Shown piece by piece: positions 8,020-17,558 of a DNA stretch of 64,000 nucleotides. The stretch spans positions 62,001-126,000 of the forward strand of contig DYJE01000008.1 in the NCBI GenBank assembly GCA_020723285.1, written 5' to 3'. The position numbers and the translations under genes were made by a program. The notes beneath the pieces are model-generated. The model did no database searches and was not told the origin of the DNA. It worked only from the letters and a program-made list of their open reading frames with translations. Every line of letters begins with the position of its first letter. Positions within the stretch are counted from its first letter, which is position 1. This DNA is from Desulforapulum autotrophicum (lineage in GTDB: Bacteria > Desulfobacterota > Desulfobacteria > Desulfobacterales > Desulfolunaceae).

Positions 8020-11000
8020 ATGAATCACATCATCCGAACGATAGTCGCGGTCATGTTTCTCACCACGACGGCAACGGTGTTGCAGGCTGAACCGTTCAAC
8101 ACCCATTCTTTTTCTTCCGAGACGAAAACGGGCATTTCCCTGAGCGGTAAGGGATACAACGGCTTTATGGCTGTGAGCACACTGTCTTACGTCAACCTTT
8201 CCCAGGTAAGCAGCCCCCAGGGGACCTTCGCGGCCCTTGATACTGACGGATACACACCCGGCAAAGGTGTCAACGGAACACCCCTTGTCCCGGTCCTCGA
8301 ACGGCTCATTGAAATTCCCCAGAACGCCACGGTAGAAATCCGGGTACAGAACATCGAGGAACAGACCCTTGAACTGAACGAAAAAGCCGGAGGGCTGAAA
8401 CTGGCCCCCCGTCAGAAACCCCGCATCAAATCCAGATCTTCGGCGGAACAGCCTTTTATCGTCAACAAAAAAGCTTACACACGGAACACCTTCGACAGTA
8501 CCCAGAGAATCGGGGTGGACATTCTGGGCGGCATGCGCGGATCACGGGTGGCCCGTCTCACGGTCAGACCGTTCAGGTACAATCCCTCATCCAATGTTTT
8601 GAAAGTGGCCACCCGGATTTCCTTCCGCGTCGTATTTAAAAACGGAGACATGGCCCGCACACGAAAAATACGGGCAAAATACACATCTCCGCTGTTCAAG
8701 TCCGCCTACGACACACTGATCAACTATCCGGTTTCAGGAAACTCGAAAGACGCCCTGATCACGGATAACAGAACCTATCCCCTGACCTATGTGGTGGTTG
8801 CCTCCGATGATTTTCTCGAATCAGACAGCCTTAAAGAGTTTATTCAATGGAAACGTGACATCGGCTTCCATGTCATCGAGGCCGACACCCATCAGATCTA
8901 TTATCCGTCAGGGGTGACCTACCTCAGCAAAGACACCAAACGGAAAAGAATACAGGCTTACCTGAAGGACCTCTACGATAACGGAAACCATCCCCCATCC
9001 TACGTCCTTCTGGTGGGTGACTCAGACGACATCCCGCCTTTCGAGACAGAAGACCATGTGACAGACCTGTACTATTTCACCTTCAGTGGAGGTTTTTTGC
9101 CCGAAGCGTATTACGGCAGGTTTCCCGCCGAATCCCAAAGCGAACTGGACCGGATCGTCGCAAAAACCTTATCTTACGAGCAGTCCACCAGGGATTCAGG
9201 GAGTTACCTTGGACAAGCCCTGGTCATCGCCGGGGCCGACCAGGAATACAGCCCGACCTACGCCAACGGCCAGGTGGCTTACCTGATCAACGAATACCTG
9301 AACACCGGCAGTGGATATTCCCACGTTTACGCATATCTGTACAACACATCCTGGACCTGGGACGGCATAACCACAGGAACGACGGGTTCGACCCTCATCA
9401 CCACCGCCATCAAATCACGGTTCAACCAGGGTATCGGGTTTGTCAATTACTCCGGCCACTGTGGCGTGGACGGATGGTGGAATGGGGATGCGGACGCCTA
9501 CGAATTCGATTCAGACGACATCACGTCACTCACCAACGATGACGAATACCCCTTTGTGGTTGGAAACTGCTGTGAATCAAGCCGTTTCGAAGAAAACAAT
9601 CCCGATTCCTTTGGCGAGAGGATGGTCCTGGCCTCGGGAAAAGGGGCCGTGGCCTATATCGGTGCCAGCGACTTCACATTCTGGGATGAAGATTTCTATT
9701 GGGCCCTGGGCTACAAGGACACCATCGGAACGATGACCGAATCCGAAACCCGGAACCTGGATTACGGTGACACGGACCACGGCAATTTCGACGCTCTCTG
9801 GCACACCCACGGTGAAGACGACAGCGACTGGTACGTCACAACCGGACAGATGATCTACCGGGGCAATCTGTCCGTACTCCACACTTCTTCCGCATGGGAT
9901 TCGTATTACTTCGAAGTTTACAACCTCATGGGTGACCCGTCCCTCATGCCGTATCTGAGAATCCCCCAAATCATTCCAGACCCCACTGTCAGCAGCGACA
10001 TCACACCGTGCAGCACCAAAGAACTCGATATTACGACGGTTCCCTACGCCCAGGTGGCCCTGCTCCAGAACGGGGAGCTTGCCGCGTCGGCCTTTTCAGG
10101 AAGCAGCGGTTCCGTAAGCCTCAGCTTTGCGCCTTTTGACAATGGAGATGAGGCAGAACTCGTTGTCAGCAAACAGAATCATCAGATCAAACGTTGGAGG
10201 GATATCGAAGTCACAGGTCTTTCGGGCATGACGCCTGTGGCCGATTTCGTTCTGGGTAAGGATACATCGGCCACAGTGGTGGAAGTGACCTCCGGCGTTC
10301 CCATGACCTTCACCAACCTGAGCACAGGCTGTCCCAACAGTTTCAGCTGGATTTTCGAACAGGGGACACCGGGAACGTCACAGGATAAAAATCCCACCGT
10401 CACCTACAATGTTCCGGGGTATTTCGATGTGCAGCTCACCGCCATCAACGGAAAAGGTTCCGAGACCCTGGTCAAAGCCAACTACATCCACGTGGTCCCA
10501 GGAATCAACTTCTCGGCCGACCAGACACGGGTTCCGTATGGGACTGTGGTCACATTTACCGATCTTTCAAGCAACAGCCCGACGGCCTGGGCCTGGGAAT
10601 TTCAGGGCGGAACACCGCCCACATCCACATTACAAAACCCGATGGTGACGTATGCCGTGGACCCGGGCTCCATCGACCCGGAAAATCCTGTGGGTTCCGT
10701 ATCGTACCCTGTCAAACTCACCGTGACCATCGACGGGACCACCCACTCCCTGACCAGGGACGCTTACATCACCGTCACGGCCCATAAACCGGTCACCGGT
10801 TTCACGGCGAATGTGACAACGGTCAAGGGCGGCGAGCCCGTCGTCTTCACCAGTACGTCCACCAACAACCCGTCCCAGTTGTACTGGAATTTTTCTGGAG
10901 GCTCACCGGCCAGTTCCATCGCCGAAACACCCACGGTGACATACGCTAAAAAAGGAACGTACAACGTGGTTCTGGTCGCCACCAACGACGGCGGCAGCGA

Positions 11001-11121
11001 CACCCTGACCAGAACGGGTTACATCACCGTGACCGAAGACGCCCCTGTTCCGCCCACCCAAGGGGTTGAAGAAAACGACGGCGGTTGTTTCATCCGTTCC
11101 TCCCGATGGACATGGCATTGA
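8020..11121 (+). CDS. Peptidase C25 (gingipain-type) with three PKD domains and CFI-like tail
   Basis: A 1033-aa exported cysteine protease. I start at the ATG at 8020, just before a clear signal peptide (MNHIIRTIVAVMFLTTTATVLQA); the frame is open 20 codons further upstream. A propeptide-like region (about 25-250) precedes the C25 catalytic domain (about 270-655), with PSYVLLVGDSDDIPPF, the catalytic histidine in NYSGHCG (H480) and the catalytic cysteine in GNCCESSRF (C517 or C518). Three PKD domains follow (about 737-826, 827-925, 926-1013), each with a W-x-F core and (V/Y)T(Y) strand pattern. The protein ends with GGCFI at 1021-1025 and eight more residues, like a shortened CFI-box C-terminal signal. 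It faces away from the PEP-CTERM gene across a shared 460-base region. Confidence 0.85.
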   Translation: MNHIIRTIVAVMFLTTTATVLQAEPFNTHSFSSETKTGISLSGKGYNGFMAVSTLSYVNLSQVSSPQGTFAALDTDGYTPGKGVNGTPLVPVLERLIEIPQNATVEIRVQNIEEQTLELNEKAGGLKLAPRQKPRIKSRSSAEQPFIVNKKAYTRNTFDSTQRIGVDILGGMRGSRVARLTVRPFRYNPSSNVLKVATRISFRVVFKNGDMARTRKIRAKYTSPLFKSAYDTLINYPVSGNSKDALITDNRTYPLTYVVVASDDFLESDSLKEFIQWKRDIGFHVIEADTHQIYYPSGVTYLSKDTKRKRIQAYLKDLYDNGNHPPSYVLLVGDSDDIPPFETEDHVTDLYYFTFSGGFLPEAYYGRFPAESQSELDRIVAKTLSYEQSTRDSGSYLGQALVIAGADQEYSPTYANGQVAYLINEYLNTGSGYSHVYAYLYNTSWTWDGITTGTTGSTLITTAIKSRFNQGIGFVNYSGHCGVDGWWNGDADAYEFDSDDITSLTNDDEYPFVVGNCCESSRFEENNPDSFGERMVLASGKGAVAYIGASDFTFWDEDFYWALGYKDTIGTMTESETRNLDYGDTDHGNFDALWHTHGEDDSDWYVTTGQMIYRGNLSVLHTSSAWDSYYFEVYNLMGDPSLMPYLRIPQIIPDPTVSSDITPCSTKELDITTVPYAQVALLQNGELAASAFSGSSGSVSLSFAPFDNGDEAELVVSKQNHQIKRWRDIEVTGLSGMTPVADFVLGKDTSATVVEVTSGVPMTFTNLSTGCPNSFSWIFEQGTPGTSQDKNPTVTYNVPGYFDVQLTAINGKGSETLVKANYIHVVPGINFSADQTRVPYGTVVTFTDLSSNSPTAWAWEFQGGTPPTSTLQNPMVTYAVDPGSIDPENPVGSVSYPVKLTVTIDGTTHSLTRDAYITVTAHKPVTGFTANVTTVKGGEPVVFTSTSTNNPSQLYWNFSGGSPASSIAETPTVTYAKKGTYNVVLVATNDGGSDTLTRTGYITVTEDAPVPPTQGVEENDGGCFIRSSRWTWH

Positions 11122-11138
11122 GCATTGAGAGGTCAAAC

Positions 11139-11444
11139 ATGGCATCCCGGACCATATCTCTCGATCTCCGGCAACACTGCATCGCCACTGAAATCAGAAA
11201 AAAATACAACCGGCTCCTTTCCCAATGTTTGAAATCGAAACAGGATGATGAAACACGCGAACACGATCTTGAATTATTGAAGCAAGCCCTTGAAACCCTG
11301 GATTTCCCAAAATTGAGGGCGCACCATCCCGAGCTGGCCGGTGGGTCGGACATCCCGGTGACCCTCGGCTTTGAAAACGGTAAGCTCTCAATCAGTTCAG
11401 GACATAACCCCCTTGACCTTCCATACGTCAGCTTTTCCCCTTGA
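11139..11444 (+). CDS. Small hypothetical protein, 101 aa
   Basis: I do not recognise it. A soluble, largely helical protein beginning MASRTISLDLRQH, with a charged helix around KYNRLLSQCLKSKQDDETREHDLELLK and a proline-rich C-terminus. The ATG at 11139 has GAGAGG 6 bases upstream; the frame is open upstream to 11085 but without a ribosome site and overlapping the C25 stop. It begins 17 bases after the C25 gene, so it may be co-transcribed. Its end overlaps the end of the convergent dinB gene by 17 bases. Confidence 0.55.
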   Translation: MASRTISLDLRQHCIATEIRKKYNRLLSQCLKSKQDDETREHDLELLKQALETLDFPKLRAHHPELAGGSDIPVTLGFENGKLSISSGHNPLDLPYVSFSP

Positions 11445-12615
11445 CGGGTGTTTCCCCTAATTCTGCCGTCGTTGCCCTGGAAATCCTGATGCTTTCGAAT
11501 TTATTCATGATGGAATCCAGGGTACGTTCCGCTTTTTCCCATTTTTCATGACGAACAACGGCGGTATCCGTAAAAAGGGAGGCCTGGACCGGCCGGCTTT
11601 CATCCAGGAGACCCGCAGCACCCACTCCGATGAGCCGGATTTTCCCGTAAAACGTTTCTTCTTTGAAAAGACGGAGGGCTTCTTCAAAAATTTGTTCCGA
11701 GTTCTGGGCCGGATAATCCAGTGTCCGCCTCCGGGTGATCTGCCTGAAATCGGCGTAAGTGATTTTCAGGGTGACAATTCTGGCTTTGACGCCCCCTTTT
11801 CTGAGCTGCCGGGCCACTTCGCCGGCCTGTTCCAGGAGGATACGGGCAAGAAACTCGCTATCCAGGGTATCTTCGTCAAGGGTGGTCTCCGTGCTGTAGG
11901 ATCTCCGTTCATACTCTGTCACGACCTTTGCCGCATCATGACCCAACGACAGGTGTTTCAGGCGCGCCCCGAACACCCCGAATTTTGACTTTAAAATCCC
12001 GTCATCCAGAGCCCTGATCTGACCCAGGGTCTTAATGCCGAGAGACGCCATGGTTTTTAGGGCGGCCGCCCCCACACCCGGAACTTTCCCGATGGGCAGG
12101 GTTTCGATGAACGCAGGCATGTTTTCCTGGGTGATCACCGTGATGCCGTCGGGTTTGTTCATGTCCGAGGCAATTTTGGCAGCGAATTTCACCGGCGCGA
12201 TGCCGATGCTGCATGTGAGGTTTTCCTGGTTCAGAATTTCATGTTTAATGGTCCCGGCGATATGGAAAGGAGATCCCAGAAGACGCTCGCATCCGCTTAC
12301 GTCCACATAGGCTTCATCGATGGACACCGGTTCCACCAGAGGTGACATGTTCCGGAGAATTCGAAACACCCGCCCGGACACGTCCCTGTAACGGTCCATC
12401 CGGCCCCTGACCACCACCGCATCCGGACAGAGTTTCAAGGCTGTTGCAAGGGGCATGGCGGATTTCACGCCGAAAACCCTGGCTTCGTAACTGGCGGTAC
12501 TCACCACGGAACGCATGGACCGGCCGGAAATGATCACCGGTTTTCCCCGCAGTTCCGGGTTGTCCCGTTGTTCAACCGCAGCGAAAAAAGCATCCATGTC
12601 GATATGAAGAATCAT
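11428..12615 (-). CDS. dinB: DNA polymerase IV, Y-family translesion polymerase
   Basis: A 395-aa Y-family DNA polymerase that copies past lesions in the cytosol. The metal-binding residues are intact: D6 and D8 in HIDMDAFF, and D100-E101 in SIDEAYVDVSG. The thumb helix-hairpin-helix (KVPGVGAAALKTMASLGI) and little-finger domain follow. The length fits DinB (about 350-415 aa); UmuC would be longer with a different C-terminus. No clear ribosome site is seen before the ATG, and no LexA box is obvious in the short gap to bioD. The C-terminal end beyond the little finger is basic but lacks a canonical QLxLF clamp motif that I can pick out with confidence. Confidence 0.93.
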   Translation of the reverse strand: MILHIDMDAFFAAVEQRDNPELRGKPVIISGRSMRSVVSTASYEARVFGVKSAMPLATALKLCPDAVVVRGRMDRYRDVSGRVFRILRNMSPLVEPVSIDEAYVDVSGCERLLGSPFHIAGTIKHEILNQENLTCSIGIAPVKFAAKIASDMNKPDGITVITQENMPAFIETLPIGKVPGVGAAALKTMASLGIKTLGQIRALDDGILKSKFGVFGARLKHLSLGHDAAKVVTEYERRSYSTETTLDEDTLDSEFLARILLEQAGEVARQLRKGGVKARIVTLKITYADFRQITRRRTLDYPAQNSEQIFEEALRLFKEETFYGKIRLIGVGAAGLLDESRPVQASLFTDTAVVRHEKWEKAERTLDSIMNKFESIRISRATTAELGETPVKGKS

Positions 12616-12720
12616 GGGGGTCCAGGTTTTCCAAAAAACTCATTTTACGGATACCGCGCCGCCTGATATAGTCCTGACTTTGCAAGACGGCAAACAGCCT
12701 CAGGATCACACAGACGGAGT

Positions 12721-13413
12721 ATGACCAGAACGATGAACTATTTTATTCTTGGAACGGACACCGGGGTAGGGAAAACGGTTCTATCCTTTCTTTTCATGAC
12801 ATATTTTTTCAGAATCGGGAAAAAACCGTTTTACATCAAGCCTTTTCAGACCGGATGCGTCGATGCCCAAAGCCCTGAAAGCGACGCCCGGTTCATTTAC
12901 AGCAACGTCCCTGAGCTTCAGGGCCAAGACCCGTCATTGTCTGTCATCTACTGCCTTCCACAGCCTAAAGCCCCGTATTACGCGGCTATGAATAAAGGGC
13001 TCACCCTTGATCCTGATTTTGTGAGCCATTTCATCAATGCAAAGCAACAAACCCACTCGCCCATAATCGTCGAAGCGGCTGGGGGCATTTTCGTTCCTGT
13101 AACCGAAAAGGCCCTGATCATCGATCTGCTTCAAATCATCGACGTTCAGCCTGTGGTGGCGGCACGAGCCGGTCTTGGCACCATCAATCACACACTTTTG
13201 ACACTTCACGCCCTCAAAACACGTGGATTTAAAAAGCCCTCCGTGGTGTTTGTCAGCTCAGGTCATGACGACCCCTCCATGATCAGTGAAAACATGGCCG
13301 CCATCGAAACCTTTTCCGGCATCCGTGTGGCAGGTGTGGTTCCCTTTATAGCCGATTTTACAAGGATTCCTTCGCCATGCCTTGATGTGGTCAAAAGCGC
13401 GTTGAAGCCATAA
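12721..13413 (+). CDS. bioD: Dethiobiotin synthase
   Basis: ATP-dependent carboxylation of 7,8-diaminopelargonic acid to dethiobiotin, the penultimate step of biotin synthesis. The 230-aa protein has the P-loop GTDTGVGKT at residues 11-19 with K18, then KPFQTGC (substrate and metal region), VEAAGGIFVPV (EGAGG-like loop) and the ARAGLGTINHTLLTL helix, the standard BioD order. It stands alone without other bio genes and faces lpxB, with 12 bases between the stops. The ATG at 12721 has GGAG only one base away; the next ATG at 12733 has no better site, so the start is uncertain by four residues. Confidence 0.9.
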   Translation: MTRTMNYFILGTDTGVGKTVLSFLFMTYFFRIGKKPFYIKPFQTGCVDAQSPESDARFIYSNVPELQGQDPSLSVIYCLPQPKAPYYAAMNKGLTLDPDFVSHFINAKQQTHSPIIVEAAGGIFVPVTEKALIIDLLQIIDVQPVVAARAGLGTINHTLLTLHALKTRGFKKPSVVFVSSGHDDPSMISENMAAIETFSGIRVAGVVPFIADFTRIPSPCLDVVKSALKP

Positions 13414-13425
13414 GGTCACATACGA

Positions 13426-14517
13426 TCAGGCCGAAAGAACCTCGGACGCCGCAAGCCGCGCATCAAAGGGCCTTAAAAGCGAGTAAAGCCGCTTCAGTTC
13501 CGTCTGGACCGCAGCGTAGCGATCCGGGTCATTCAGAATGGCACAGGCGTGATCGGCGATATTATCGGGGTTTGCCTGGTCCTGGATCAGCTCAGGGTAC
13601 ACATGGTGACCCAGAATGATGTTGGGCATGGAAATGGCGCTGACTTTCACCATGGCCTTGGCGATAAAATACGTCGTGGGCGACATCTTGTACATCACCA
13701 CAGAGGGAACACCGGACAACGCCAGCTCCACCGTCACCGTTCCCGAACAGGCCAGGGCCAGATCGGTCCGGGCGAATTCTTCGAAAGGATTGCCTTCGAT
13801 AATATCGATGCCCGACTGCCTTGCCGACTCAAAAAGATCCATAGGAAGGTCCGGGTGTTTGAGAACGGCAAAATCAGCGGTGATCCGACGTCCCATCTCT
13901 TTTCCCGCCAGACACATGGTTTCGAGGTTCATACGGATTTCCTTGCGCCTGGACCCCGGCAGAAGCAGAACTCGGGGCACGGGATTCCTGATCCGTTCAA
14001 GCCCTCCGGCCTGCTGTTTGCGGATGGTGTTGACCAGCGGATTGCCCACGAAAGTGGCCCTCACCTTCTGTTTGCGGTAGAACTCCGCCTCAAAGGGGAA
14101 AATCACCAGCATCTTGTCCATGAGTTGTTTCACCAGGCGGATTCGGCCTTTTCTCCAGGCCCAGAGCTGGGGGCTGATGAAATATACGAGCTTTCGGCCC
14201 GGCTTTGCGATTTTGCCGGCCAGATTGAAGTTGAAATCCGGGAAATCGGTAAAGATCACGATATCGGGGTCGATTCGACCAATTTCCCCGGTGATGTGTT
14301 TTGACACGGCAAAAATCTTTGGAAGAAAACTTACCACCTCCATGAACCCTGTCACGGCGATTTCCGTCATGTCCGCCACCTGGATGGTACACGATTTCAG
14401 CTCCCGCCCCCCTGCGGAATAGAATTCCGCGTCAGGCCTTGCCTCTTTCAACGCTCGAATCAATTCCGCGGCGTGAAAATCACCCGACGGCTCTCCTGCG
14501 ACGATAAACAGTTTCAC
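13426..14517 (-). CDS. lpxB: Lipid-A-disaccharide synthase
   Basis: Glycosyltransferase (GT19) joining UDP-2,3-diacylglucosamine and lipid X to form the lipid A disaccharide at the inner face of the inner membrane. The 363-aa protein begins with VAGEPSGDFHAAELIRAL, the diagnostic LpxB N-terminus, and carries FPFEAEFYRK, FVGNPLV and LLPGSRRKEI. The acceptor-binding ALACSGTVTVELAL stretch is also present. It is slightly shorter than the E. coli enzyme (382 aa). The start is GTG at 14517, with AGGATGGG about 9 bases upstream. Its presence shows a Gram-negative envelope with lipopolysaccharide. Confidence 0.93.
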   Translation of the reverse strand: MKLFIVAGEPSGDFHAAELIRALKEARPDAEFYSAGGRELKSCTIQVADMTEIAVTGFMEVVSFLPKIFAVSKHITGEIGRIDPDIVIFTDFPDFNFNLAGKIAKPGRKLVYFISPQLWAWRKGRIRLVKQLMDKMLVIFPFEAEFYRKQKVRATFVGNPLVNTIRKQQAGGLERIRNPVPRVLLLPGSRRKEIRMNLETMCLAGKEMGRRITADFAVLKHPDLPMDLFESARQSGIDIIEGNPFEEFARTDLALACSGTVTVELALSGVPSVVMYKMSPTTYFIAKAMVKVSAISMPNIILGHHVYPELIQDQANPDNIADHACAILNDPDRYAAVQTELKRLYSLLRPFDARLAASEVLSA

Positions 14518-14601
14518 AGCATACCCATCCTGTCCGTCATGGACTTTTAATAATAATTCAGGACCTTAAAACCAATCCCCATCATTTCAATCATTTCAGC
14601 C

Positions 14602-14642
14602 AAAAAAACGGGCAAAGAACATCGTCCAGGTTCTCCGCCCGT
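14602..14642 (-). terminator. Intrinsic terminator of the usp gene
   Basis: On the minus strand a hairpin with stem ACGGGC ... GCCCGT (plus an inner GAAC/GTTC pairing) is followed by seven T residues. It lies about 34 bases after the usp stop, in the 158-base gap before lpxB. Confidence 0.75.
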
Positions 14643-14675
14643 CTGTATCGGTCTTTCAATCCGGCTTTCTTCAGG

Positions 14676-15155
14676 TCACGCTTTCTTTTCCGTCCTGTCC
14701 CGTGCGATCATCACCGAGCAATGAGCTTTGTGTGCCACACGCTTGGCCACGCTTCCGAAGAGAACGAGACCCATGCCGCTGAACCCGTAAGACCCCAGAA
14801 CCACCAGATCGATATCGTGTTCGTCAAGATAAGCGATGATTTCCGTGGACACATGGCCGTCCAGAACCACCATTTTCGCCCCCTTGAGCCGACTTGTCCT
14901 CGCCCCGTAGACTTCGCTCATCCGCTCCTTCATTTTCTGGGCAAGACTGCTCCGAACGTCAAAGGACATCTGGGGCATGGCCTCTCCCAGCAACGGGACT
15001 TCGAAATCCGAAACCATGGGGTTGACGGGCTGTGGCAGGACGTGAAGGACATCCAGCGTGGCGCCGAATTTCTCTGCCATCTCAACAGCAGCAGTGACGG
15101 CTTCTTCAGCGTTTTCAGAAAAATCGGTGCAACAGGCAATTTTACGGATACTCAT
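14676..15155 (-). CDS. Universal stress protein, UspA family
   Basis: A 159-aa single-domain UspA protein. It has the N-terminal strand KIACCTDFSENAEEAV, and the nucleotide-binding loop GSYGFSGMGLVLFGSVAKRV near residues 125-144 carries the G-x2-G-x9-G(S) pattern of ATP-binding members, here with hydrophobic changes in the loop. The C-terminus VAHKAHCSVMIARD is standard. The ribosome site AAAGGAGG is strong. These proteins help survival in stress or starvation; the specific role is unknown. It lies between lpxB and the HD-GYP regulator, all on the minus strand, but has its own terminator, so it is likely monocistronic. Confidence 0.9.
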   Translation of the reverse strand: MSIRKIACCTDFSENAEEAVTAAVEMAEKFGATLDVLHVLPQPVNPMVSDFEVPLLGEAMPQMSFDVRSSLAQKMKERMSEVYGARTSRLKGAKMVVLDGHVSTEIIAYLDEHDIDLVVLGSYGFSGMGLVLFGSVAKRVAHKAHCSVMIARDRTEKKA

Positions 15156-15282
15156 AACAAACCTCCTTTACCGGTGTTTGGTCCGATCATTGGCCCTGAT
15201 GATTGCCGAACAAAAAAATTATAGTCAAACATCCTATGGAAATCAAGAATCATGGCCTTTCTTTTTGGCTGTGGCGTCCTCC

Positions 15283-16863
15283 CTACACTGCCCCGTTTCC
15301 CCCAAGATACCTGAGGTCTTCCTCAAGGTTGGGGTTGGCCATGATCCCCTTGAAGCAGGCCACGATTTCCGGCAGACAGTCGAGAAACGCCTGAACCACG
15401 TTTTCGTCAAACCGTTCCCCCACACCTTTGGTGATGATGGACACAACCGTGGATAAAGGCAGAGGTTCAAAGCTCATGGTTTTATTGTCGATGTATTTGG
15501 GGTAATCCCTTTTGGCCGTCAGGGCGTCAAAAATATCCGCCACCGCCATGATCCGAGACGCCAATGGAATTTCCTCCCCTTTGAGCCCCAGCGGATAACC
15601 TGTCCCGTCCATCTTTTCGTGGTGGGAACTGGCGATCAGGGGCACCTGCTCGAAAACCAGGGGGAAATAAAAATTTTCAAGGATCTCCCGGGTCTTGAGT
15701 GGATGAATGTCCATCAGGGCCTTTTCTTCAGACGTAAAACGACCGTTCTTCAGCAGGATCTCGTCAGGAACCGCAATCTTGCCGATATCGTGCATCAGGG
15801 TTGCGAATTTCAACACTCGGATTTCACTTTCCGGAAGGTTCATTTTTCTGGCGATCAGGATGGAAATTTCCGTCACCCGTTCTGAATGGCCTGCAGTCAA
15901 TGGATGCCGGGCGTCCACCGTGGCCGACAGTGTCCGTATGGAGCTGTCAAAGGACAGGCGCAGTTCCTCGTGCAGAAGAGCATTCTTTATAATTCGGGCT
16001 GCCTGGTTGGCTATGGCGGTGATAAGCCCAAGATCCTTGATGGTGAACGCGTTGGTCATCTCAAGGGAGTAAAGGATCATCATGCCCAGAATCTCCTCAT
16101 CGATCATGATAGGGACTGCAATGGTGGATTTCACCCCTTCCAGCATGATGCTTTCGGAAATGTTGAACCGGTGGTCCGATGGAACGTCTGTGGAAATCAC
16201 ACCTGTTTTTTCCTCCTGGACATAACGGATCAGCGTGGAGGAAATCCTCAGTTTTTCATCTTTTCGCCGTGTTTTGTAACTGTGGGGAACCATGATCCCT
16301 TCTTTATCTGCCAGAAGAATCACGCCATGGTCGTATTCCAGAAATTCGAATGTCCGGGCCAGAATCCGGTCCAGGGTTTTTCCGATGTCACGTTCCAGGT
16401 TCATTTCGTTTTGAAGTTCGTAGGTCACCCGCAGTTTTTCGTAATCGGCCCTAAGGTCCTTCTCGTTTTCAATCCGGTCCTCGGGCTGAAAGCGCATCTC
16501 GTTCTGGGGGGACATGGTGGAGCTGAACAGCCCCTCATCCACATCCCCGATCTCCACCATCTGGGACACTTCCTTGTCGTCCCCCTCCAGAATGAGAATG
16601 ACATTGCCCAGACGGATTTCGTCTCCGGTGTAAATCGCGGTCTTGCCTTTGATCCGGCGGTTGTTCACAAATGTCCCGTTGGTGCTCAGACGGTCTTCGA
16701 TAAAACACATGTTGTTGGAATCCATGGTGATATGGCAGTGATTCTTCGAGACCGACGGGTCCTGAATCTGAATCCGGTTGCCCGAGTGCCTGCCGATGGG
16801 ATTCTGTTCCTGAAGATCCACCTTCTGGCGTCCGGACGTGGTGATAATGGTGATGATAGCCAT
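15283..16863 (-). CDS. FHA-GAF-HD-GYP signalling protein
   Basis: A 526-aa cytosolic regulator. Residues about 20-95 are a forkhead-associated domain (GRHSGNRIQIQDPSVSKNH), which binds phosphothreonine. About 130-310 is a GAF sensor domain. About 325-500 is an HD-GYP phosphodiesterase with the HD pair in MHDIGKIAVPDEIL (about 355) and HHEKMDGTGYP (about 412), all metal ligands apparently present, so c-di-GMP hydrolysis is expected. The ATG at 16863 is preceded by AAGGAAGA; the open frame extends 30 codons upstream without a site. An FHA input suggests regulation by a Ser/Thr kinase, but none is in the window. Confidence 0.9.
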   Translation of the reverse strand: MAIITIITTSGRQKVDLQEQNPIGRHSGNRIQIQDPSVSKNHCHITMDSNNMCFIEDRLSTNGTFVNNRRIKGKTAIYTGDEIRLGNVILILEGDDKEVSQMVEIGDVDEGLFSSTMSPQNEMRFQPEDRIENEKDLRADYEKLRVTYELQNEMNLERDIGKTLDRILARTFEFLEYDHGVILLADKEGIMVPHSYKTRRKDEKLRISSTLIRYVQEEKTGVISTDVPSDHRFNISESIMLEGVKSTIAVPIMIDEEILGMMILYSLEMTNAFTIKDLGLITAIANQAARIIKNALLHEELRLSFDSSIRTLSATVDARHPLTAGHSERVTEISILIARKMNLPESEIRVLKFATLMHDIGKIAVPDEILLKNGRFTSEEKALMDIHPLKTREILENFYFPLVFEQVPLIASSHHEKMDGTGYPLGLKGEEIPLASRIMAVADIFDALTAKRDYPKYIDNKTMSFEPLPLSTVVSIITKGVGERFDENVVQAFLDCLPEIVACFKGIMANPNLEEDLRYLGGNGAV

Positions 16864-17311
16864 AAGTCTTCCTTGTGGTACGATGACCGTTTGAGCATTG
16901 CCGATCTGGCTGTTATCTATAGGGAATAACCCGTTGCTTTCAATTCCTATCACAACGTGATTGCGTTTGGAAGACCGGGTTTACTCTTCGGGCAATCTCG
17001 GGGTACCTTCGCAACCGGAGCAAGGTTTCTGTGAACACAAAATAATTTTCTGAATGGTTCGACTTTTGCTTAGTATCGTGGTATAGCTTGTTCCTGGACT
17101 GTAAAGCTCATGACAATGCTTTGATAACAGAATTATTGACTGAGGATTGACCCTTTACAGGATACACAAGACAATTGGACAGATTATGGCCGGGATAAAC
17201 AGGTTAAATGACAAAATATGTCTCACACTAAAACGTCCATCGGATATGAGACACACACTGACGCGCTTGTCGAGGGGAAAGTGTTTGGGGAAGTGTTTGA
17301 TAAGATGAAAA
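16864..17311. other. Intergenic region without recognised gene
   Basis: About 450 bases between the HD-GYP gene and the tRNA. Stop codons interrupt all frames except short ones, and I see no strong hairpin or repeat. Just past the tRNA 3' end a short direct repeat (CAAACACTT followed by CCCC on the minus strand, twice) occurs at about 17276-17302, of no clear meaning. Confidence 0.4.
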
Positions 17312-17388
<77 letters not shown>

Positions 17389-17558
17389 ATCGACAGGATG
17401 AGGTATTTAGCAGACATCGGTCCCTTTGTCCATAAAAAAGCTTCGAAAAGATAAAAAGCTCGATCAGCGTAACATTACACATGATTTTACGATGAAAGCC
17501 AGCGTTTTTAAGACCATACGGACCTGTAAACAAACAATCACACGCACAGACAATCGGC

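Noticed and set aside
13549-14304. 251-aa open frame opposite lpxB
   Set aside because: Shadow; lpxB is certain on the other strand.
15886-16929. 347-aa open frame opposite the FHA-GAF-HD-GYP gene
   Set aside because: Shadow of the real gene; sequence is low-complexity and no motif is present.
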